The notes beneath the pieces were generated by a model that saw only the letters and a list, made by a program, of their open reading frames with translations, was not told the origin of the DNA and made no database searches. From contig JBFXAN010000195.1 in NCBI GenBank assembly GCA_050184225.1, positions 1 to 11,521 on the forward strand: DNA of 11,521 nt, given 5' to 3'. The position numbers were made by a program, and so were the translations under genes. This document shows positions 7,796 through 11,521 of the stretch, in pieces. Source of the DNA: JBFXAN01 sp050184225. GTDB taxonomy: Bacteria; Chloroflexota; Dehalococcoidia; CAUJGQ01. Every line of letters starts with the position of its first letter. Positions within the stretch are counted from its first letter, which is position 1.

Positions 7796-8041
7796 ATGCC
7801 GGTACGAGTACTGCTCTTCGCCGGGCTGCGGGAAGCGGCCGGCACACGCGAATTGTGCGTCGATCTCGATGCAGCCGCCGGCATCGTCGAGTTACGCGCG
7901 GTGCTGGCTCGCACCTGCCCCCGCTTGGCGCCGTTGCTCGCCAACGCCGCCATTGCGGTAAATGAGGAGTATGCCGACGATGACGTGCGCCTGCAACCAG
8001 GCGACACCGTGGCGCTGATTCCGCCGGTCAGTGGAGGGTAA
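7796..8041 (+). CDS. moaD: Molybdopterin synthase small (sulfur carrier) subunit MoaD
   Basis: MoaD is a ubiquitin-fold sulfur carrier. After adenylation and sulfuration, its C-terminal thiocarboxylate donates the sulfurs that MoaE inserts into precursor Z (cPMP) to make molybdopterin. The 81-aa protein has normal length. It begins MPVRVLLFAGLREAAGTREL, contains an A-I-A-V-N-E-E-Y core strand, and ends ...GDTVALIPPVSGG with the essential terminal Gly-Gly. The ATG at 7796 has only a weak GGATGG 7 nt upstream. The stop is 2 nt from the moaE ATG, and the moaE ribosome binding site lies inside the end of moaD, so the pair should be translationally coupled at the 1:1 ratio the enzyme needs. Confidence 0.95.
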   Translation: MPVRVLLFAGLREAAGTRELCVDLDAAAGIVELRAVLARTCPRLAPLLANAAIAVNEEYADDDVRLQPGDTVALIPPVSGG

Positions 8042-8043
8042 CT

Positions 8044-8505
8044 ATGTTCCGGATCACGGCCGAGCCGCTGGTTGAGCGCGAGCTGATGCGGGCCGCGGCA
8101 AGCGACGCCGCCGGTGCGATCGCCCTCTTTGCCGGCGTGGTTCGCAATGAGAACCTCGGCCGCACGGTCGAATATCTCGAGTACGACGCCTATCCCCCGA
8201 TGGCTGAACGCAAGATGGCGGAGATCGCGGACGAAGTGCGGGCGCGCTGGCCGGTATCGGGTATCGCGATGGCGCACCGCACCGGCCGGCTGGAGATCGG
8301 CGAAGCGAGCGTGCTGATCGCCGTCTCGTCGCCACACCGCGCCGACGCGATCGAGGCGTGTCACTACGCGATCGACCGCCTGAAGGCGACCGTTCCGATC
8401 TGGAAAAAGGAAGTCTTTGAAGGCGGCGAGGAATGGATCGAGGGCACGCCGATCGACGGGTCAGCCGCGAGCGGCGTGCCGTCGGCGAGCGAGGGTCGCG
8501 CGTAG
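8044..8505 (+). CDS. moaE: Molybdopterin synthase catalytic subunit MoaE
   Basis: MoaE is the large subunit of the cytoplasmic MoaD2-MoaE2 molybdopterin synthase, which converts cPMP to the dithiolene-bearing molybdopterin. The 153-aa protein carries the family signatures GAIALFAGVVRNENLGRTVE (24-43), YLEYDAYPPMAE, AHRTGRLEIGEASVLIAVSS and HRADAIEACHYAIDRLKATV. Active-site lysines K114 and K121 (in LKATVPIWKKE) correspond to E. coli K119 and K126. The last 20 residues (after WIEG) are a short Ala/Ser/Gly tail outside the conserved core. GGAGGG with a 5-nt spacer, inside moaD, sets the start. No other cofactor-synthesis genes lie in the window. Confidence 0.96.
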   Translation: MFRITAEPLVERELMRAAASDAAGAIALFAGVVRNENLGRTVEYLEYDAYPPMAERKMAEIADEVRARWPVSGIAMAHRTGRLEIGEASVLIAVSSPHRADAIEACHYAIDRLKATVPIWKKEVFEGGEEWIEGTPIDGSAASGVPSASEGRA

Positions 8506-8516
8506 TCAAGAATCAC

Positions 8517-9110
8517 ATGACATCCGGCGAGACCAATAGCCTGAGGACAAGCAATCGCGTCCCGGTGCCGGAGGGGTTCCGGGGCGATACCGGCGCACCC
8601 GCCGCACCACGCTTCTGCAACAGGTGCGGCGCCGGCTTGGAAGCACGGTACCATCCGCCGGACGGCTGCAGCCGGCTGCTGTGTGTCGGATGCGGACACG
8701 TTCAGTATCGCAACCCGATCGTGGTCGGCGCGGCCATCGTCGAGCGCGAGGGGGAGGTGCTGCTGCTGCGCCGGGCACGGCCGCCTCAGGCCGGCGCCTG
8801 GGTCTTCCCCGGCGGCTTCGTCGAGTTGGGCGAAACGGTGGCCGGAGCAGCGGCGCGGGAGTGCGTCGAAGAGACGGGCATTGAACCGCACATCGCGACG
8901 TTGCTCGGCGTCTACGACCGCCCTGGGCCAGGTGTCGTGATCGTCGTCTTCCGCGCGACCGTTGCATCGGGCACGGCTCGCCCCGGTGTCGAGGCAAGCG
9001 AAATCCGCTGGTTCGGTCCGGAGGACATCCCCTGGGCTGAGCTTGCCTTCGACACGACCGAGGCGGCGCTCCACGACTGGTTCAACGCGGTGGCTTCGCT
9101 CCGCGCGTAA
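8517..9110 (+). CDS. Nudix hydrolase with N-terminal zinc ribbon
   Basis: Nudix enzymes hydrolyse nucleoside diphosphates linked to another group, such as NADH, ADP-ribose or capped RNA; the substrate cannot be told here. From ATG 8517 the product is 197 aa. A zinc ribbon with C34-x2-C37 and C56-x2-C59 is followed by a complete Nudix box from G100 to I122: G-x5-E106-x7-R114-E115-x2-E118-E119-x-G121. The ribbon plus Nudix layout resembles NudC-type proteins, but the protein is shorter than E. coli NudC, and I do not see the SQPWPFPxS motif of NADH pyrophosphatases. An upstream ATG at 8433 would overlap moaE by 73 bp and adds only an Arg-rich shadow, so I prefer 8517, 11 nt after moaE, despite a weak ribosome binding site. 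Likely the last gene of the moaDE unit. Confidence 0.88.
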   Translation: MTSGETNSLRTSNRVPVPEGFRGDTGAPAAPRFCNRCGAGLEARYHPPDGCSRLLCVGCGHVQYRNPIVVGAAIVEREGEVLLLRRARPPQAGAWVFPGGFVELGETVAGAAARECVEETGIEPHIATLLGVYDRPGPGVVIVVFRATVASGTARPGVEASEIRWFGPEDIPWAELAFDTTEAALHDWFNAVASLRA

Positions 9111-9156
9111 TCCGGCCGGTCATGGGGGAAAGTGCTCGTGGACGATCCGCGCGAGG

Positions 9157-9780
9157 CTACGCACCATACAGCCCCTTGATCTCGGCGTTGGCCAGCGGAC
9201 GGCCCTTGAGCAGGGCGATGTCTGTGGTCCAAACGCCCAGAACGTTGCTGCCGTCGGTGGACTGCATGCGAAAGTAGACGTTCTCGCCTTCGTTCGCGGA
9301 GAGGTCGCGCCATACCGGCTCATCGAGCGGACCGGCCCGCGTATACGAGAACGTTCCGGTACTGACCAGCCGGTACGCGATATCATCCAAGCGAAAGACC
9401 ACCGGGTCGGTCACATCCGTCCCGTCCCGCTGTCGCGCCTCAAACGTTTGCAGCACACCCCCGTCATGGACTGATCCCGTCAGTCGCTGGAACGCCACGG
9501 TTCCCTTCGCGATCACATCGGTCTGCTCGTAGATCGTGTTCGTCCGGCCGACCGCTTCGATCATCGGACCAGAACTGAGAAACAGCCAGCGCCAGGTCGA
9601 TTGCCGCCCGGACGCGCTCTCCGTGCAATCGAGCGTCGCCGCTACGACCGCATCGCCCGCATCCCAGAAGACGATGACGTCACCGCGCTGGAGGTCGGCC
9701 GGCGAGTCCGTCACCCGGATCGGCTCCGGCTCTTCCGGTTTCCTGCCAAACACCGCGTCCCGCATCCGGTCAAAGACCAC
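9157..9780 (-). CDS. Unrecognised 207-aa soluble protein, possibly DUF4178-like
   Basis: I do not recognise this protein with confidence. It has no signal peptide or TM segment. It opens with an amphipathic stretch (VFDRMRDAVFGRKPEEPEP), then LQRGDVIVFWDAGDAVVAAT, a Trp-rich strand STWRWLFLSSGPMIEAV, and ends VWTTDIALLKGRPL...EIKGLYGA. The L-Q-R-G-D-V-I start followed by alternating strands with W-x-W recalls DUF4178-type beta domains, a weak resemblance only. Start choice: GGAGG at 9789-9793 lies 8 nt before GTG 9780. ATG 9786 is too close to it (2 nt), and ATG 9825 has no ribosome binding site. The frame stays open upstream to 10035, but that part reads as noise. It converges with the Nudix gene (46-bp gap) and diverges from the VTT gene. 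Confidence 0.72.
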   Translation of the reverse strand: MVFDRMRDAVFGRKPEEPEPIRVTDSPADLQRGDVIVFWDAGDAVVAATLDCTESASGRQSTWRWLFLSSGPMIEAVGRTNTIYEQTDVIAKGTVAFQRLTGSVHDGGVLQTFEARQRDGTDVTDPVVFRLDDIAYRLVSTGTFSYTRAGPLDEPVWRDLSANEGENVYFRMQSTDGSNVLGVWTTDIALLKGRPLANAEIKGLYGA

Positions 9781-9788
9781 AGCCATCA

Positions 9789-9793
9789 CCTCC
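9789..9793 (-). promoter_or_regulatory. GGAGG ribosome binding site favouring GTG 9780
   Basis: On the minus strand GGAGG is followed by TGATGGCT (8 nt) and then GTG. The extended match GGAGGTGAT to the anti-Shine-Dalgarno overlaps the ATG at 9786, which is therefore probably not the start. Confidence 0.55.
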
Positions 9794-9803
9794 ACCCGCG
9801 GGC

Positions 9804-9830
9804 TTGTTTGCTTGGTATTCTCCATAAATA
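9804..9830 (+). promoter_or_regulatory. Weak candidate promoter for the VTT-domain gene
   Basis: TTGTTT (9804-9809) and TAAATA (9825-9830) are separated by 15 bp, one of the few AT-rich spots in the region. Spacing is short, so this is a weak call. Transcription would start near 9837, upstream of both possible start codons (9873 and 9942). Confidence 0.25.
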
Positions 9831-9941
9831 TCGGCGGCGATTCCCACAAGAGACCGAAAGTCACGTACCCTGATGAAGACGGCTCGACCGATCGATCCGC
9901 TCGGCCGGCGGCCACGACCTCGCGCTGTGTTCGGTGATTGC

Positions 9942-10730
9942 ATGCCGGCTCCCGTCGACATTGAGCGGCCGCCCACGCTCCTACCCCCTGACACGCATTC
10001 ACAGCACCATCGCTGGTACGATCTCGGGCTGACATTCACCCCGAAGACGGCCCTCACACTGCTGGCCCTCCTGGCCGTCGGCGTCGCCTTCTCGTTTGCG
10101 TTCGACTTCGTCATCTCTCGATTCGTGCAACTGGACGAAGCGCGGATCGTCGGCTGGATCGAGGGCTTTGGCGCGCTCGGACCGATCATCTACATCCTAC
10201 TCCTGGCCGCGACGATCATCTTCACACCGCTGCCGTCGGTGGTCGTGATCGGCGCCGGCGGGCTTGCCTTCGGCACCGGCCTCGGTGTGGTCTACACGAT
10301 TGCCGGCGGCATGATCGGCGCGACGATCAACTTCTTCATCGCCCGCCGGCTTGGCCGGGGATTTGTCGAGCGCAGGCTCGGCGATCGGGCGATGGCGCAG
10401 ATTGATATGTATGCGGATCGGATGGGGGCCACGCTCGTCTTTCTCACGCGGCTGATCCCTCTCTTCAACTTCGATTGGGTGAGCTACGCGGCCGGTCTGA
10501 CCCGCATGAAGTATCAGAGCTATGCGATCGCGTCGGTGCTGGGCATGCTGTTGCCGGTGATCGGCATGGTCTACGTCGGCGATGTCAAGCTGTCACATCC
10601 GGGCCGCTCGTCATTGGTGTTCACGTTGCTGGTGATCTGGTCTGCCCTGCCGCCGCTCGCCTTTCTCATCTGGGCCGGAGTCCGCGCACTGGATCGCCGG
10701 CTTCGGCGCGAACGCGCCACCGGGGTATGA
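9942..10730 (+). CDS. TVP38/TMEM64 (VTT domain, DedA-like) integral membrane protein
   Basis: Members of this family are multi-pass inner-membrane proteins; DedA relatives act in membrane homeostasis and polyprenyl-phosphate or lipid movement, and this copy has no assigned substrate. From ATG 9942 it is 262 aa. Hydrophobic segments lie at about 37-57, 79-110, 113-133, 195-213 and 225-247. The VTT signature is clear: LPSVVVIGAGGLAFGTGLG, GATINFFIARRLGRGF (127-141) and RLIPLFNFDWVSYAAGLTRM (170-189), the last typical of the TVP38/TMEM64 subgroup. The tail is basic (DRRLRRERATGV). GGTGAT at 9933-9938 is well placed for ATG 9942. An in-frame ATG at 9873 would add 23 Arg/Pro-rich residues without a good ribosome binding site. 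The SDR gene follows after 39 bp, probably in one transcript. Confidence 0.9.
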   Translation: MPAPVDIERPPTLLPPDTHSQHHRWYDLGLTFTPKTALTLLALLAVGVAFSFAFDFVISRFVQLDEARIVGWIEGFGALGPIIYILLLAATIIFTPLPSVVVIGAGGLAFGTGLGVVYTIAGGMIGATINFFIARRLGRGFVERRLGDRAMAQIDMYADRMGATLVFLTRLIPLFNFDWVSYAAGLTRMKYQSYAIASVLGMLLPVIGMVYVGDVKLSHPGRSSLVFTLLVIWSALPPLAFLIWAGVRALDRRLRRERATGV

Positions 10731-10769
10731 TCGCGTCGCGGTTCGAACGGTAACCTTTCGAGGTGTGCG

Positions 10770-11521
10770 ATGGAGATCAGCGGCGCGGCCACGGCGATCA
10801 CCGGCGGGGGAAGCGGCATCGGACGGGCACTCGCGCTGGAGATGGCGCGGAACGGCGCCGCCGTCGTCGTCGCGGACATCAATGAAGCGGCGGCACGCGC
10901 GACGGCACAGGAGATCGATGCCCTTGGCGGCCGGGCGCTTGCCGTTGATTGCGACATATCCCGTGAAGCGAGCATTGCCGCCCTCGTGACACGGACGACC
11001 GAGGAGTTCGGTCGGGTTGACATCTTCGTCAGCAACGCCGGCGTCCTGCTCGGCGGACCGTTGGAGCAGGTCACGGAAGCGGATTGGGCGTGGATCATGG
11101 GTATCAACTTCCAGGCCCACGTCTTCGCCGTACGGCATGTGCTCCCTGCGATGCTGCGACGGGATCATGGCCATCTCGTCCACGTCGCCTCCGCCGCCGC
11201 GCTGATCAGCACCGGGACAAACATCCCGTATCACGCGAGCAAGGCGGCCGTGCTGGCGCTGGCCGAAGGGCTGGCGATCGATCTGAAGGCACGCGGTTCG
11301 AAGGTTGGGGTCAGCTGCGTCTGCCCGGAATTGGTCAACACCAACCTCGCGGAACGCTCGTTCGAGGCGGGCCAGACCGGTCGCGACCTCACCGTCGAGG
11401 AGCGGGCCGCACACGAGGAGGCCGCACAGGCGATGAAGCTGCGCATGGCTCAGCGCGGCCTACCCACCGAAGAAGCCGCTCGAATCATTGTCCGCGGCAT
11501 CAACGACGATCGCTTCCTGAT
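10770..11521 (+). CDS. Short-chain dehydrogenase/reductase (runs off right edge)
   Basis: This is a classical SDR, an NAD(P)-dependent oxidoreductase with a Rossmann fold; the substrate cannot be inferred. 250 codons lie in the window with no stop. Motifs in order: TGGGSGIG (11-18) for cofactor binding, D36 at the end of beta-2 (favouring NAD(H) over NADP(H)), D62, NAG (89-91), catalytic N113, S141, and Y154-x3-K158 (YHASK). After the active site comes VCPELVNTN (184-192), where many family members have P-G instead of P-E. The start is supported by GAGGT (10760-10764) with a 5-nt spacer. Usual length is about 250-290 aa, so only a short C-terminal part should be missing. It follows the VTT gene by 39 bp on the same strand. 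Confidence 0.95.
   Translation, partial: MEISGAATAITGGGSGIGRALALEMARNGAAVVVADINEAAARATAQEIDALGGRALAVDCDISREASIAALVTRTTEEFGRVDIFVSNAGVLLGGPLEQVTEADWAWIMGINFQAHVFAVRHVLPAMLRRDHGHLVHVASAAALISTGTNIPYHASKAAVLALAEGLAIDLKARGSKVGVSCVCPELVNTNLAERSFEAGQTGRDLTVEERAAHEEAAQAMKLRMAQRGLPTEEAARIIVRGINDDRFL

Noticed and set aside
8433..8516. 28-codon upstream extension of the Nudix gene
   Set aside because: It lies mostly inside the end of moaE in another frame and is Arg-rich without homology features.
9826..10035. Upstream extension of the 207-aa minus-strand protein
   Set aside because: No ribosome binding site, noise-like composition, and it overlaps the start of the divergent VTT gene.

Overview
The window is GC-rich bacterial DNA carrying the head of a str (ribosomal protein/elongation factor) operon plus an accessory stretch of sigma, surface, cofactor and membrane genes. 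The best guess for the source is Chloroflexota, probably Thermomicrobia (Sphaerobacter-like). This rests on an ECF sigma paired with a DUF5667-type membrane protein, Pro/Ser/Thr-rich surface linkers, the long Gram-positive-style S12, and an intergenic hairpin of the TCATCCTGAGCG...CGAAGGATCT type. It is an inference from family habits, not from a search.

Region 1 (1-3909, minus strand) is the str operon, read right to left: a candidate promoter at 3881-3909, a leader of about 300 nt, rpsL (S12, TTG start), rpsG (S7), fusA (EF-G) and the first 42 codons of tuf (EF-Tu), which runs off the left edge. The rpsL leader and the rpsG-fusA and fusA-tuf gaps each hold an element made of 7-bp-periodic repeats in inverted orientation. 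Two use the unit AGCCGTT and one uses GTTCCAG. They end at stop codons or just short of start signals, and the fusA start has no visible Shine-Dalgarno sequence because the repeat comes to within 6 nt of the ATG. The 265-bp rpsL-rpsG gap has no heptads but holds three small hairpins.

Region 2 (3910-6780) begins with a gene-free divergent promoter region. An ECF sigma factor (+) follows and converges on a 506-aa single-pass membrane protein (-) that looks like its anti-sigma partner, with an N-terminal sigma-binding-type domain, one TM helix, a DUF5667-like region, a long PST linker and a C-terminal extracellular beta-rich domain. A hairpin with 32-bp perfect arms lies between them and could terminate both genes.

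Region 3 (6777-7544, -) encodes a secreted, C-terminally membrane-anchored protein with a small beta domain and a PST stalk. Region 4 (7796-9110, +) is a tight moaD-moaE pair (the two molybdopterin synthase subunits) followed by a zinc-ribbon Nudix hydrolase. Region 5 (9157-11521) holds an unrecognised 207-aa minus-strand protein. Diverging from it are a TVP38/TMEM64 (VTT/DedA-like) membrane protein and a short-chain dehydrogenase cut by the right edge.

I found no tRNA, rRNA, insertion sequence or CRISPR array. The least explained structure is the set of heptad inverted-repeat elements occupying the gaps of a highly expressed operon.
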